DNA of 64,000 nt, from assembly GCA_964036315.1 (NCBI GenBank), contig OZ038500.1, positions 61,039,446-61,103,445 on the forward strand, given 5' to 3'. Within the stretch, counting starts at the first letter, position 1. The number at the start of each line of letters is the position of its first letter. Below are positions 30,556 to 44,395 of this stretch, one piece after another. A model generated the notes under the pieces. The model saw only the letters and a list, made by a program, of their open reading frames with translations, did not search any database and was not told the origin of the DNA. Source of the stretch: Acanthosepion esculentum. Lineage: Eukaryota; Mollusca; Cephalopoda; Sepiida; Sepiidae. Both the position numbers and the translations under genes were made by a program.

Positions 30556-30660
30556 ATTTAACTCTGTTAGTTCATAACTGCTTCAGTCTCTTCATATTTA
30601 TCTCTCTACCTATCTATCGAACGCATTGTTCTCTCTCTCACCTAGTCTATCGCAGTTTGT

Positions 30661-30661
30661 T

Positions 30662-30728
<67 letters not shown>
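30661..30728. repeat. (ATCT)n microsatellite
   Basis: About 16 tetranucleotide units. The following 30729-31050 holds no recognised gene. Confidence 0.95.
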
Positions 30729-31048
30729 CCGTGTTTACCTCAGAATCAAGACAATTGTTCCTTTAGTAGAAATGAGCTACTTGACAGCTTCGACTGCAGC
30801 TGACAGATTATCTGAGCATTCGCCTCCAGTTCGGGTGTCACCAAAGACTTCCCAGTGGGGTGCATAAAATATCGCCTCTGGTTTAACAGGGCGATTGTCC
30901 ACTCGACCATACACTAAGATTGCCTGACGGTATTCTAGATGCAAATTCTTCCGACTTCAAGTCGCTTGCGAAAGGTCGTGGTCTAATTAGTTGCTTACAG
31001 AAACATTTTCAAGCGTGCTTGTCCTCACACAGATATATTTATATAACA

Positions 31049-31166
<118 letters not shown>

Positions 31167-31269
31167 ATTTTCAGCGCCAATTTCAGTGGACAAACATATT
31201 CGAGTAGACACACAACCTTTATTTAACACTATATTTATTTATTTCTATTTAAAGCCTGAATTTTTAAGA

Positions 31270-31326
31270 AATCTTATTAAAAAAGATATGCACTATCCGG
31301 CGGGATATTTTTCTTTAATAAGATTA
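31270..31326. other. Imperfect inverted repeat (MITE-like hairpin)
   Basis: AATCTTATTAAA...AGATAT and ATATTTTTCTTTAATAAGATT pair around a GC-richer centre (CACTATCCGGCGGG). No terminal target duplication was identified. Confidence 0.55.
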
Positions 31327-31340
31327 ATGTAATAGGTAAT

Positions 31341-31342
<2 letters not shown>

Positions 31343-31390
<48 letters not shown>

Positions 31391-31560
31391 TTATATAAGT
31401 ATACACATCTATATATATATATATATATAAGGTAATGGATATATATATATATATACACATATCTTTGTGTGTGTATATATATACATTTATATGAGCACAT
31501 ATATATATATTTTTATATATATATATGTATTTATATATATATATATATAAATAAACTCAA
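31343..31560. repeat. (TA)n and degenerate TA/GT tracts
   Basis: A clean TA tract to 31386, then broken TA runs. GTAATGGATATATATA occurs at 31336 and again at 31432. Confidence 0.9.
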
Positions 31561-31599
31561 TATAAAACATCAATATATACATATATGTATGTGTGTGTG

Positions 31600-32220
31600 T
31601 GTATAGTCAAATATGATATGCATTATTCAAACATACTAACAGAGATTTGTATACAGAATAGATTGCAAGGAAATTCAAACTAAATATTTTTATTGCTTTT
31701 ATAGGAAAGCCTACCTTCCTGATTTATCTTATATTTGTGATCAAGTAGTAATGCTATTATCTCTTTCAGATCAATGATAAAACTTCATACAAAACTGGAG
31801 AGCGAGACAAGAAATGCCGCACATACGCAATAATACGTTCACAACAAATCTCAGTATACATCCGATCAGAAAGAGAAAAAAATATGCATTTTGCATTGCC
31901 CATGTTTTGGAGAAAGACAACCGATTATACCTGTAATTGCTACTTCCGCATGTTGCCTCCAATTGCTAAGGGGATGTCAAAGAAAAAGAAATGGATCGTT
32001 ACATATCCAAACATTCCATCAGCTTTGCGCCCCCCCCCCAAACCATTTTAATGACATACCTGTAGCAGAATCATCAGAATTGTATGAAATTGATGGAAAG
32101 ACAATATTACCTTAGAGCCTGAACCAGCAATGTGACCAGGATTATTATCCAACATCCGTCTCGTAATTTCATCCAATAACTCAAAGTGACCTAAAGTTCA
32201 CTTTGAAACTTTGGAACTTC
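31600..32220. other. No recognisable gene
   Basis: Overlapping ORFs at 31771-32115 carry no motif. A C8-9 run lies near 32030. Confidence 0.4.
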
Positions 32221-32224
32221 CTAA

Positions 32225-32540
32225 GTGTGAAGCAGAAGTGTTAAGATTTACAGGTTACACTCAGTCAGTTATGATACACGCTTAAGCGATACATGACTGA
32301 CGAGGCAAATTTTTTCCCGTAGCAGGTTGCCATTCCTTTCGGCGGTAGACCTTTTGCCGGTAAGATGTTATAGAACCCGGTCTGTCCTGTTATTTACCCA
32401 TAGCTGGTGGAGAATAAGAGGATTCATACCTTTCCTAAGGGTATTAGCACGGAAGTGAATGTAATGGATTTGACAGGAATTCGAACTCGGCTTTCCGATT
32501 CCCCAATCCGAGCCGCTATCTATTATTCCAATACCGTGGA
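32225..32540 (-). mobile_element. tRNA-derived SINE, family A (most complete minus copy)
   Basis: Spans the distal GATACACGCTTAAGCGATAC through GTAGCAGGTTGCCATTCC, GGCGGTAGACC, AACCCGGTCTGTCCTGTTAT, TTTCCTAAGGGTATTAGCAC and GGAATTCGAACTCGGC to CAATCCGAGCCGCTATC. It lies directly upstream of the pseudogene at 32600. Confidence 0.8.
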
Positions 32541-32599
32541 ACCTATTACCTGTTGATATATGAGTTTCACATTTCTGTGATCGTCAAGGGGGTCTAGTC

Positions 32600-33480
32600 C
32601 CATTCTTCTTTATGGAAAGGTGATTTAGTGTACTGAAATGATATCACTGGTTTATGAATTCACTTAACATCATTAACAATCTCGGGCAATGGGGGCTGTT
32701 CATGGATTCCACGAAGACAAGCCTCAAAGCTGTTTTGTTAGACAATGATAATGTTCTACCTTCAATCCCAGTTGATCATGCAGTCCACGTGAAATACATT
32801 ATGAAACAAGTACTGAGACGTATCAATTATGATCAACATAACTGGCAACTTTGTGGAGATTTGAAGGTTTTTGATCTCTTGTTAGGACTGCAAGGTAGAT
32901 GTACAAAATATTGCTTTCTTTGTGAATGGGACATAAGTTCTCATGACATGAAGAGGGACTGGTCACTAACACAATCCCTGGAACCTCGAAGGAATAATGT
33001 TCGGCATTCACCATTAAGATTGGTCTTATGAAAATTTTCGTTAAGGCTATGGATAGCATGAAATTGTGTGCAAGATAAATGAAGGGAAGATAAAGGAAGT
33101 CATGTTAATTAGTACCCAGATTCTGAAAACATCTTTTAGATGAAAATTTTGACAGACTACTACGGGGAAAGGAAAAATTGGACGGAAAACTTTCAATTCA
33201 GTTGCAACCATATTTCTTGGTAATGAAAGATCAGGAAATTACAAAAATCTATTAGAATACATATAAACATCTTTGCTGTAAGATAACGTTGAAAATCCCC
33301 TTCGTAGACTCGCATCTTGACCCCCCCCCCAAAAAAAAAATTAAAAACTGTGGTGCGGCGATCACGTTGGACGGTTTCATCAAGGTATTTTAACAATGGA
33401 GAAAAGGTATCAGGGGAGGTGGTGTCCATCAATACTGGGTGAGTATTGTTGAACTGTGACCACAAATGACCCATCTGGAG
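32600..33480 (+). pseudogene. Pseudogene of a repeated animal protein of unknown function, probably transposon-linked
   Basis: One frame (32654-33031) gives WGLFMDSTKTSLKAVLLDN, then NWQLCGDLKVFDLLLGLQG and YCFLCEWD. After a frameshift IKIGLMKIFVKAMDSM appears (about 33020-33063). Still further on come LKIPFVDSHLD (about 33280-33315) and RFHQGILTMEKRYQGRW (about 33374-33424), then a stop. I recall these segments from uncharacterised, highly repeated proteins in many invertebrate genomes (WRLFIDSSK...CGDLKV...CFLCLWDSR...HQDISTMEKRYQGRW). Their biochemical role is not known to me. At least three frame breaks, one at a C10A10 run (33321-33340), mark it as dead. Confidence 0.7.
33321..33340. repeat. 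C10A10 homopolymer junction
   Basis: Ten C then ten A, inside the pseudogene. It may be a true slippage product or a sequencing/assembly error. Confidence 0.8.
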
Positions 33481-33790
33481 TTTGCAAAATAAAGTCGTAG
33501 AAACGACGTGTGGTTGTTGAATAAATCCCCGTGCATATATGTCTGAAGAGGATTTTTCCTTTGTATTTTATTCAATAAAAACATATAGTGTCATCTTGAT
33601 GTGTTTGTGTATTACTCTGTTAGCCTACATAGAACAGGACTGAACATAAAAGTAGATTTTGAAAAGCAACATTGCTTTTCTTGGAGAAATTCATAGCATT
33701 CATGTGTATAACATAACGAACTGAATATCTTTAAAACTAGAGCCAGGCATCTAATGTGTAGGTTATTTTTGAATTCAGCATGCCAAAATA
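33481..33790. other. Unique flank of the satellite
   Basis: About 310 bp with no ORF or repeat recognised. Its last bases (CATGCCAAAATA) show no gradual decay into the satellite monomer. Confidence 0.5.
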
Positions 33791-34329
33791 CATAAGAATT
33801 GGTTCATTATATTTCTGAAGTAGTCAACTTTTGAAAAATCATAAGAATTGGTTCATTATATTTCTGAAGTAGTCAACTTTTGAAAAATCATAAGAATTGG
33901 TTCATTATATTTCTGAAGTAGTCAACTTTTGAAAAATCATAAGAATTGGTTCATTATATTTCTGAAGTAGTCAACTTTTGAAAAATCATAAGAATTGGTT
34001 CATTATATTTCTGAAGTAGTCAACTTTTGAAAAATCATAAGAATTGGTTCATTATATTTCTGAAGTAGTCAACTTTTGAAAAATCATAAGAATTGGTTCA
34101 TTATATTTCTGAAGTAGTCAACTTTTGAAAAATCATAAGAATTGGTTCATTATATTTCTGAAGTAGTCAACTTTTGAAAAATCATAAGAATTGGTTCATT
34201 ATATTTCTGAAGTAGTCAACTTTTGAAAAATCATAAGAATTGGTTCATTATATTTCTGAAGTAGTCAACTTTTGAAAAATCATAAGAATTGGTTCATTAT
34301 ATTTCTGAAGTAGTCAACTTTTGAAAAAT
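33791..34329. repeat. Homogeneous left edge of the satellite (11 identical monomers)
   Basis: By eye the first 11 monomers are identical. The first variant (GCTTC) is in monomer 12, starting at 34330. Confidence 0.9.
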
Positions 34330-34510
34330 CATAAGAATTGCTTCATTATATTTCTGAAGTAGTCAACTTTTGAAAAATCATAAGAATTGGTTCATTATAT
34401 TTCTGAAGTAGTCAACTTTTGAAAAATCATAAGAATTGGTTCATTATATTTCTGAAGTAGTCAACTTTTGAAAAATCGTAAGAATTGCTTCATTATATTT
34501 CTGAAGTAGT

Positions 34511-36667
34511 CAATCTTTGGAAAATCGTAAGAATTGGTTCATTATATTTCTGAAGTAGTCAACTTTTGAAAAATCGTAAGAATTGGTTCATTATATTTCT
34601 GAAGTAGTCAACTTTTGAAAAATCGTAAGAATTGGTTCATTATATTTCTGAAGTAGTCAACTTTTGAAAAATCGTAAGAATTGGTTCATTATATTTCTGA
34701 AGTAGTCAACTTTTGAAAAATCATAAGAATTGGTTCATTATATTTCTGAAGTAGTCAACTTTTGAAAAATCGTAAGAATTGGTTCATTATATTTCTGAAG
34801 TAGTCAACTTTTGAAAAATCATAAGAATGGCTTCATTATATTTCTGAAGTAGTCAACTTTTGAAAAATCATAAGAATTGGTCCATTATATTTCTGAAGTA
34901 GTCAACTTTTGAAAAATCATAAGAATTGCTTCATTATATTTCTGAAGTAGTCAACTTTTGAAAAATCATAAGAATGGCTTCATTATATTTCTGAAGTAGT
35001 CAACTTTTAAAAAATCATAAGAATTGCTTCATTATATTTCTGAAGTAGTCAACTTTTGAAAAATCATAAGAATTGGTTCATTATATTTCGGAAGTAGTCA
35101 ACTTTTTAAAAATCATAAGAATTGCTTCATTATATTTCTGAAGTAGTCAACTTTTGAAAAATCATAAGAATTGGTTCATTATATTTCTGAAGTAGTCAAC
35201 TTTTGAAAAATCATAAGAATTGGTTCATTATATTTCTGAAGTAGTCAACTTTTGAAAAATCATAAGAATTGGTTCATTATATTTCTGAAGTAGTCAACCT
35301 TTGGAAAATCGTAAGAATTGGTTCATTATATTTCTGAAGTAGTCAACTTTTGAAAAATCATAAGAATTGGTTCATTATATTTCTGAAGTAGTCAACTTTT
35401 GAAAAATCATAAGAATTGCTTCATTATATTTCTGAAGTAGTCAACTTTTGAAAAATCATAAGAATTGCTTCATTATATTTCTGAAGTAGTCAACTTTTGA
35501 AAAATCATAAGAATTGGTTCATTATATTTCTGAAGTAGTCAACTTTTGAAAAATCATAAGAATTGGTTCATTATATTTCTGAAGTAGTCAACTTTTGAAA
35601 AATCGTAAGAATTGCTTCATTATATTTCTGAAGTAGTCAATCTTTGGAAAATCGTAAGAATTGGTTCATTATATTTCTGAAGTAGTCAACTTTTGAAAAA
35701 TCGTAAGAATTGGTTCATTATATTTCTGAAGTAGTCAACTTTTGAAAAATCGTAAGAATTGGTTCATTATATTTCTGAAGTAGTCAACTTTTGAAAAATC
35801 GTAAGAATTGGTTCATTATATTTCTGAAGTAGTCAACTTTTGAAAAATCATAAGAATTGGTTCATTATATTTCTGAAGTAGTCAACTTTTGAAAAATCGT
35901 AAGAATTGGTTCATTATATTTCTGAAGTAGTCAACTTTTGAAAAATCATAAGAATGGCTTCATTATATTTCTGAAGTAGTCAACTTTTGAAAAATCATAA
36001 GAATTGGTTCATTATATTTCTGAAGTAGTCAACTTTTGAAAAATCATAAGAATTGCTTCATTATATTTCTGAAGTAGTCAACTTTTGAAAAATCATAAGA
36101 ATGGCTTCATTATATTTCTGAAGTAGTCAACTTTTAAAAAATCATAAGAATTGCTTCATTATATTTCTGAAGTAGTCAACTTTTGAAAAATCATAAGAAT
36201 TGGTTCATTATATTTCGGAAGTAGTCAACTTTTTAAAAATCATAAGAATTGCTTCATTATATTTCTGAAGTAGTCAACTTTTGAAAAATCATAAGAATTG
36301 GTTCATTATATTTCTGAAGTAGTCAACTTTTGAAAAATCATAAGAATTGGTTCATTATATTTCTGAAGTAGTCAACTTTTGAAAAATCGTAAGAATTGCT
36401 TCATTATATTTCTCAAGTAGTCAACCTTTGGAAAATCGTAAGAATTGGTTCATTATATTTCTGAAGTAGTCAACTTTTGAAAAATCATAAGAATTGCTTC
36501 ATTATATTTCTGAAGTAGTCAACTTTTGAAAAATCATAAGAATTGGTTCATTATATTTCTGAAGTAGTCAACCTTTGAAAAATCATAAGAATTGGTTCAT
36601 TATATTTCTGAAGTAGTCAACTTTTGAAAAATCGTAAGAATTGCTTCATTATATTTCTGAAGTAGTC
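34511..36667. repeat. Higher-order units of 23 and 21 monomers
   Basis: The rare variant CAATCTTTGG starts at 34511, 35638 and 36667, spacings 1127 (23 x 49) and 1029 (21 x 49). TTTCGGAAG at 35089 and 36216 confirms 1127. The same marker recurs at 41515, 43817 and 44846. Confidence 0.9.
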
Positions 36668-38272
36668 AATCTTTGGAAAATCGTAAGAATTGGTTCATTA
36701 TATTTCTGAAGTAGTCAACTTTTGAAAAATCGTAAGAATTGGTTCATTATATTTCTGAAGTAGTCAACTTTTGAAAAATCGTAAGAATTGGTTCATTATA
36801 TTTCTGAAGTAGTCAACTTTTGAAAAATCGTAAGAATTGGTTCATTATATTTCTGAAGTAGTCAACTTTTGAAAAATCATAAGAATTGGTTCATTATATT
36901 TCTGAAGTAGTCAACTTTTGAAAAATCGTAAGAATTGGTTCATTATATTTCTGAAGTAGTCAACTTTTGAAAAATCATAAGAATGGCTTCATTATATTTC
37001 TGAAGTAGTCAACATTTGAAAAATCATAAGAATTGGTTCATTATATTTCTGAAGTAGTCAACTTTTGAAAAATCATAAGAATTGCTTCATTATATTTCTG
37101 AAGTAGTCAACTTTTGAAAAATCATAAGAATGGCTTCATTATATTTCTGAAGTAGTCAACTTTTAAAAAATCATAAGAATTGCTTCATTATATTTCTGAA
37201 GTAGTCAACTTTTGAAAAATCATAAGAATTGGTTCATTATATTTCTGAAGTAGTCAACTTTTTAAAAATCATAAGAATTGCTTCATTATATTTCTGAATA
37301 GTCAACTTTTGAAAAATCATAAGAATTGGTTCATTATATTTCTGAAGTAGTCAACTTTTGAAAAATCATAAGAATTGGTTCATTATATTTCTGAAGTAGT
37401 CAACTTTTGAAAAATCGTAAGAATTGCTTCATTATATTTCTCAAGTAGTCAACCTTTGGAAAATCGTAAGAATTGGTTCATTATATTTCTGAAGTAGTCA
37501 AGTTTTGAAAAATCGTAAGAATTGGTTCATTATATTTCTGAAGTAGTCAACTTTTGAAAAATCGTAAGAATTGGTTCATTATATTTCTGAAGTAGTCAAC
37601 TTTTGAAAAATCGTAAGAATTGGTTCATTATATTTCTGAAGTAGTCAACTTTTGAAAAATCGTAAGAATTGGTTCATTATATTTCTGAAGTAGTCAACTT
37701 TTGAAAAGTCGTAAGAATTGGTTCATTATATTTCTGAAGTAGTCAACTTTTGAAAAATCGTAAGAATTGGTTCATTATATTTCTGAAGTAGTCAACCTTT
37801 GAAAAATCGTAAGAATTGGTTCATTATATTTCTGAAGTAGTCAACTTTTGAAAAATCGTATGAATTGGATCATTATATTTCTGGAGTAGTCAACTTTTGA
37901 AAAATCGTAAGAATTGGTTCATTATATTTCTGAAGTAGTCAACATTTGAAAAATCATAAGAATTTGTTCATTATATTTCTGAAGTAGTCAACTTTTGAAA
38001 AATCATAAGAATTGCTTCATTATATTTCTGAAGTAGTCAACCTTTGAAAAATCATAAGAATTGGTTCATTATATTTCTGAAGTAGTCAACATTTGAAAAA
38101 TCATAAGAATTGGTTCATTATATTTCTGAAGTAGTCAACCTTTGAAAAATCATAAGAATTGGTTCATTATATTTCTGAATTAGTCAACTTTTGAAAAATC
38201 GTAAGAATTGGTTCATTATATTTCTGAAGTAGTCAACTTTTGAAAAATCATAAGAATTGGTTCATTATATTG
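35638..38272. repeat. Segment duplicated at about 8.18 kb distance (copy 1)
   Basis: Markers CAATCTTTGG (35638, 36667), CTCAAG (36412, 37440), TTTCGGAAG (36216) and ATTGCTGAAG (38272) recur at +8179 or +8178. The 1-bp change is explained by an extra CTGAATAGTC deletion in copy 2. Confidence 0.88.
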
Positions 38273-40035
38273 CTGAAGTAGTCAACTTTTGAAAAATCAT
38301 AAGAATTGGTTCATTATATTTCTGAAGTAGTCAACCTTTGAAAAATCATAAGAATTGGTTCATTATATTTCTGAAGTAGTCAACTTTTGAAAAATCGTAA
38401 GAATTGGTTCATTATATTTCTGAAGTAGTCAACTTTTGAAAAATCATAAGAATCGGTTCATTATATTTCTGAAGTAGTCAACTTTTGAAAAATCATAAGA
38501 ATTGGTTCATTATATTTCTGAAGTAGTCAACATTTGAAAAATCATAAGAATTTGTTCATTATATTTCTGAAGTAGTCAACTTTTGAAAAATCATAAGAAT
38601 TGGTTCATTATATTTCTGAAGTAGTCAACTTTTGAAAAATCATAAGAATTGGTTCATTATATTTCTGTAGTAGTCAACATTTGAAAAATCATAAGAATTG
38701 GTTCATTATATTTCTGAAGTAGTCAACTTTTGAAAAATCGTAAGAATTAGTTCATTATATTTCTGAAGTAGTCAACTTTTGAAAAATCATAAGAATTGGT
38801 TCATTATATTTCTGAAGTAGTCAACTTTTGAAAGATCGTAAGAATTGGTTCATTATATTTCTGAAGTAGTCAACTTTTGAAAAATCGTAAGAATTGGTTC
38901 ATTATATTTCTGAAGTAGTCAACTTTTGAAAAATCATAAGAATTGGTTCATTATATTTCAGAAGTAGTCAACTTTTGAAAAATCATAAGAATTGGTTCAT
39001 TATATTTCTGAAGTAGTCAGCTTTTGAAAAATCATAAGAATTGGTTCATTATATTTCTGAAGTAGTCAACTTTTGAAAAATCATAAGAATTGGTTCATTA
39101 TCTTTCTGAAGTAGTCAACTTTTGAAAAATCATAAGAATTGGTTCATTATATTTCTGATGTAGTCAACTTTTGAAAAATCATAAGAATTGGTTCATTATA
39201 TTTCTGAAGTAGTCAACTTTTGAAAGATCGTAAGAATTGGTTCATTATATTTCTGAAGTACTCAAGTTTTGAAAAATCGTAAGAATTGGTTCATTATATT
39301 TCTGAAGTAGTCAACTTTTGAAAAATCGTAAGAATTGGTTCATTATATTTCTGAAGTAGTCAACTTTGAAAAATAATAAGAATTGGTTCATTATATTTCT
39401 GAAGTAGTCAACTTTTGAAAAATCATAAGAATTGGTTCATTATATTTCTGAAGTAGTCAACTTTTGAAAAATCATAAGAATTGGTTCAATATATTTCTGA
39501 AGTAGTCAACCTTTGAAAAATCATAAGAATTGCTTCATTATATTTCTGAAGTAGTCAACTTTTGAAAAATCATAAGAATCGGTTCATTATATTTCTGAAG
39601 TAGTCAACTTTTGAAAAATCATAAGAATTGGTTCATTATATTTCTGAAGTAGTCAACCTTTGAAAAATCATAAGAATTTGTTCATTATATTTCTGAAGTA
39701 GTCAACTTTCGAAAAATCATAAGAATTGGTTCATTATATTTCTGAAGTAGTCAACTTTTGAAAAATCATAAGAATTGGTTCATTATATTTCTGAAGTAGT
39801 CAACTTTTGAAAAATCGTAAGAATTGGTTCATTATATTTCTGAAGTAGTCAACTTTTGAAAAATCATAAGAATTGGTTCATTATATTTCTGAAGTAGTCA
39901 ACTTTTGAAAGATCGTAAGAATTGGTTCATTATATTTCTGAAGTAGTCAACTTTTGAAAAATCGTAAGAATTGGTTCATTATATTTCTGAAGTAGTCAAC
40001 TTTTGAAAAATCATAAGAATTGGTTCATTATATTT

Positions 40036-43000
40036 CAGAAGTAGTCAACTTTTGAAAAATCATAAGAATTGGTTCATTATATTTCTGAAGTAGTCAGCTT
40101 TTGAAAAATCATAAGAATTGGTTCATTATATTTCTGAAGTAGTCAACCTTTGAAAAATCATAAGAATTGGTTCATTATATTTCTGAAGTAGTCAACATTT
40201 GAAAAATCATAAGAATTGGTTCATTATATTTCTGAAGTAGTCAACATTTGAAAAATCGTAAGAATTAGTTCATTATATTTCTGAAGTAGTCAACTTTTGA
40301 AAAATCATAAGAATTGGTTCATTATATTTCTGAAGTAGACAACTTTTGAAAAATCATAAGAATTGGTTCATTATATTTCTGAAGTAGTCAACATTTGAAA
40401 AATCATAAGAATTGGTTCATTATATTTCTGAAGTAGTCAACTTTTGAAAAATCGTAAGAATTGGTTAATTATATTTCTGAAGTAGTCAACTTTTGAAAAA
40501 TCATAAGAATTGGTTCATTATATTTCTGAAGTAGTCAACTTTTGAAAAATCATAAGAATTGGTTCATTATATTTCTGAAGTAGTCAACTTTTGAAAAATC
40601 GTAAAAATTGGTTCATTATATTTCTGAAGTAGTCAACTTTTGAAAAATCATAAGAATTGGTTCATTATATTTCTGAAGTAGTCAACTTTTGAAAAATCAT
40701 AAGAATTGGTTCATTATATTTCTGAAGTAGTCAACTTTTGAAAAATCATAAGAATTGGTTCATTATCTTTCTGAAGTAGTCAACTTTTGAAAAATCATAA
40801 GAATTGGTTCATTATATTTCTGAAGTAGTCAACTTTTGAAAAATCATAAGAATTGGTTCATTATATTTCTGAAGTAGTCAACTTTTGAAAAATCATAAGA
40901 ATTGGTTCATTATATTTCTGAAGTAGTCAACTTTTGAATGATCGTAAGAATTGGTTCATTATATTTCTGAAGTACTCAAGTTTTGAAAAATCGTAAGAAT
41001 TGGTTCATTATATTTCTGAAGTAGTCAACTTTTGAAAAATCGTAAGAATTGGTTCATTATATTTCTGAAGTAGTCAACTTTGAAAAATCGTAAGAATTGG
41101 TTCATTATATTTCTGAAGTAGTCAACTTTTGAAAAATCATAAGAATTGGTTCATTATATTTCTGAAGTAGTCAACTTTTGAAAAATCATAAGAATTGGTT
41201 CAATATATTTCTGAAGTAGTCAACCTTTGAAAAATCATAAGAATTGGTTCATTATATTTCTGAAGTAGTCAACTTTTGAAAAATCGTAAGAATTGGTTCA
41301 TTATATTTCTGAAGTAGTCAACCTTTGAAAAATCATAAGAATTTGTTCATTATATTTCTGAAGTAGTAAAGTTTTGAAAAATCATAAGAATTGGTTCATT
41401 ATATTTCTGAAGTAGTCAACTTTTGAAAAATCATAAGAATGGGTTCATTATATTTCTGAAGTAGTCAACTTTTGAAAAATCGTAAGAATTGCTTCATTAT
41501 ATTTCTGAAGTAGTCAATCTTTGGAAAATCGTAAGAATTGGTTCATTATATTTCTGAAGTAGTCAACTTTTGAAAAATCGTAAGAATTGGTTCATTATAT
41601 TTCTGAAGTAGTCAACTTTTGAAAAATCGTAAGAATTGGTTCATTATATTTCTGAAGTAGTCAACTTTTGAAAAATCGTAAGAATTGGTTCATTATATTT
41701 CTGAAGTAGTCAACTTTTGAAAAATCATAAGAATTGGTTCATTATATTTCTGAAGTAGTCAACTTTTGAAAAATCGTAAGAATTGGTTCATTATATTTCT
41801 GAAGTAGTCAACTTTTGAAAAATCATAAGAATGGCTTCATTATATTTCTGAAGTAGTCAACTTTTGAAAAATCATAAGAATTGGTTCATTATATTTCTGA
41901 AGTAGTCAACTTTTGAAAAATCATAAGAATTGCTTCATTATATTTCTGAAGTAGTCAACTTTTGAAAAATCATAAGAATGGCTTCATTATATTTCTGAAG
42001 TAGTCAACTTTTTAAAAATCATAAGAATTGCTTCATTATATTTCTGAAGTAGTCAACTTTTGAAAAATCATAAGAATTGGTTCATTATATTTCGGAAGTA
42101 GTCAACTTTTTAAAAATCATAAGAATTGGTTCATTATATTTCTGAAGTAGTCAACTTTTGAAAAATCATAAGAATTGGTTCATTATATTTCTGAAGTAGT
42201 CAACTTTTGAAAGATCGTAAGAATTGGTTCATTATATTTCTGAAGTAGTCAACTTTTGAAAAATCGTAAGAATTGGTTCATTATATTTCTGAAGTAGTCA
42301 ACTTTTGAAAAATCATAAGAATTGGTTCATTATATTTCAGAAGTAGTCAACTTTTGAAAAATCATAAGAATTGGTTCATTATATTTCTGAAGTAGTCAGC
42401 TTTTGAAAAATCATAAGAATTGGTTCATTATATTTCTGAAGTAGTCAACCTTTGAAAAATCATAAGAATTGGTTCATTATATTTCTGAAGTAGTCAACAT
42501 TTGAAAAATCATAAGAATTGGTTCATTATATTTCTGAAGTAGTCAACATTTGAAAAATCGTAAGAATTAGTTCATTATATTTCTGAAGTAGTCAACTTTT
42601 GAAAAATCATAAGAATTGGTTCATTATATTTCTGAAGTAGACAACTTTTGAAAAATCATAAGAATTGGTTCATTATATTTCTGAAGTAGTCAACATTTGA
42701 AATATCATAAGAATTGGTTCATTATATTTCTGAAGTAGTCAACTTTTGAAAAATCGTAAGAATTGGTTAATTATATTTCTGAAGTAGTCAACTTTTGAAA
42801 AATCATAAGAATTGGTTCATTATATTTCTGAAGTAGTCAACTTTTGAAAAATCATAAGAATTGGTTCATTATATTTCTGAAGTAGTCAACTTTTGAAAAA
42901 TCGTAAAAATTGGTTCATTATATTTCTGAAGTAGTCAACTTTTGAAAAATCATAAGAATTGGTTCATTATATTTCTGAAGTAGTCAACTTTTGAAAAATC

Positions 43001-44395
43001 ATAAGAATTGGTTCATTATATTTCTGAAGTAGTCAACTTTTGAAAAATCATAAGAATTGGTTCATTATCTTTCTGAAGTAGTCAACTTTTGAAAAATCAT
43101 AAGAATTGGTTCATTATATTTCTGAAGTAGTCAACTTTTGAAAAATCATAAGAATTGGTTCATTATATTTCTGAAGTAGTCAACTTTTGAAAAATCATAA
43201 GAATTGGTTCATTATATTTCTGAAGTAGTCAACTTTTGAATGATCGTAAGAATTGGTTCATTATATTTCTGAAGTACTCAAGTTTTGAAAAATCGTAAGA
43301 ATTGGTTCATTATATTTCTGAAGTAGTCAACTTTTGAAAAATCGTAAGAATTGGTTCATTATATTTCTGAAGTAGTCAACTTTGAAAAATCGTAAGAATT
43401 GGTTCATTATATTTCTGAAGTAGTCAACTTTTGAAAAATCATAAGAATTGGTTCATTATATTTCTGAAGTAGTCAACTTTTGAAAAATCATAAGAATTGG
43501 TTCAATATATTTCTGAAGTAGTCAACCTTTGAAAAATCATAAGAATTGGTTCATTATATTTCTGAAGTAGTCAACTTTTGAAAAATCGTAAGAATTGGTT
43601 CATTATATTTCTGAAGTAGTCAACCTTTGAAAAATCATAAGAATTTGTTCATTATATTTCTGAAGTAGTAAAGTTTTGAAAAATCATAAGAATTGGTTCA
43701 TTATATTTCTGAAGTAGTCAACTTTTGAAAAATCATAAGAATGGGTTCATTATATTTCTGAAGTAGTCAACTTTTGAAAAATCGTAAGAATTGCTTCATT
43801 ATATTTCTGAAGTAGTCAATCTTTGGAAAATCGTAAGAATTGGTTCATTATATTTCTGAAGTAGTCAACTTTTGAAAAATCGTAAGAATTGGTTCATTAT
43901 ATTTCTGAAGTAGTCAACTTTTGAAAAATCGTAAGAATTGGTTCATTATATTTCTGAAGTAGTCAACTTTTGAAAAATCGTAAGAATTGGTTCATTATAT
44001 TTCTGAAGTAGTCAACTTTTGAAAAATCATAAGAATTGGTTCATTATATTTCTGAAGTAGTCAACTTTTGAAAAATCGTAAGAATTGGTTCATTATATTT
44101 CTGAAGTAGTCAACTTTTGAAAAATCATAAGAATGGCTTCATTATATTTCTGAAGTAGTCAACTTTTGAAAAATCATAAGAATTGGTTCATTATATTTCT
44201 GAAGTAGTCAACTTTTGAAAAATCATAAGAATTGCTTCATTATATTTCTGAAGTAGTCAACTTTTGAAAAATCATAAGAATGGCTTCATTATATTTCTGA
44301 AGTAGTCAACTTTTTAAAAATCATAAGAATTGCTTCATTATATTTCTGAAGTAGTCAACTTTTGAAAAATCATAAGAATTGGTTCATTATATTTC
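40036..44395. repeat. 2302-bp tandem duplication in the satellite
   Basis: Marker pairs at exactly 2302 bp (47 monomers minus 1 bp): TTTCAGAAG 40036/42338, GAATGATCG 40936/43238, CAATATATTT 41201/43503, AATGGGTTC 41441/43743, CAATCTTTGG 41515/43817, TTTCGGAAG 42093/44395. Confidence 0.92.
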
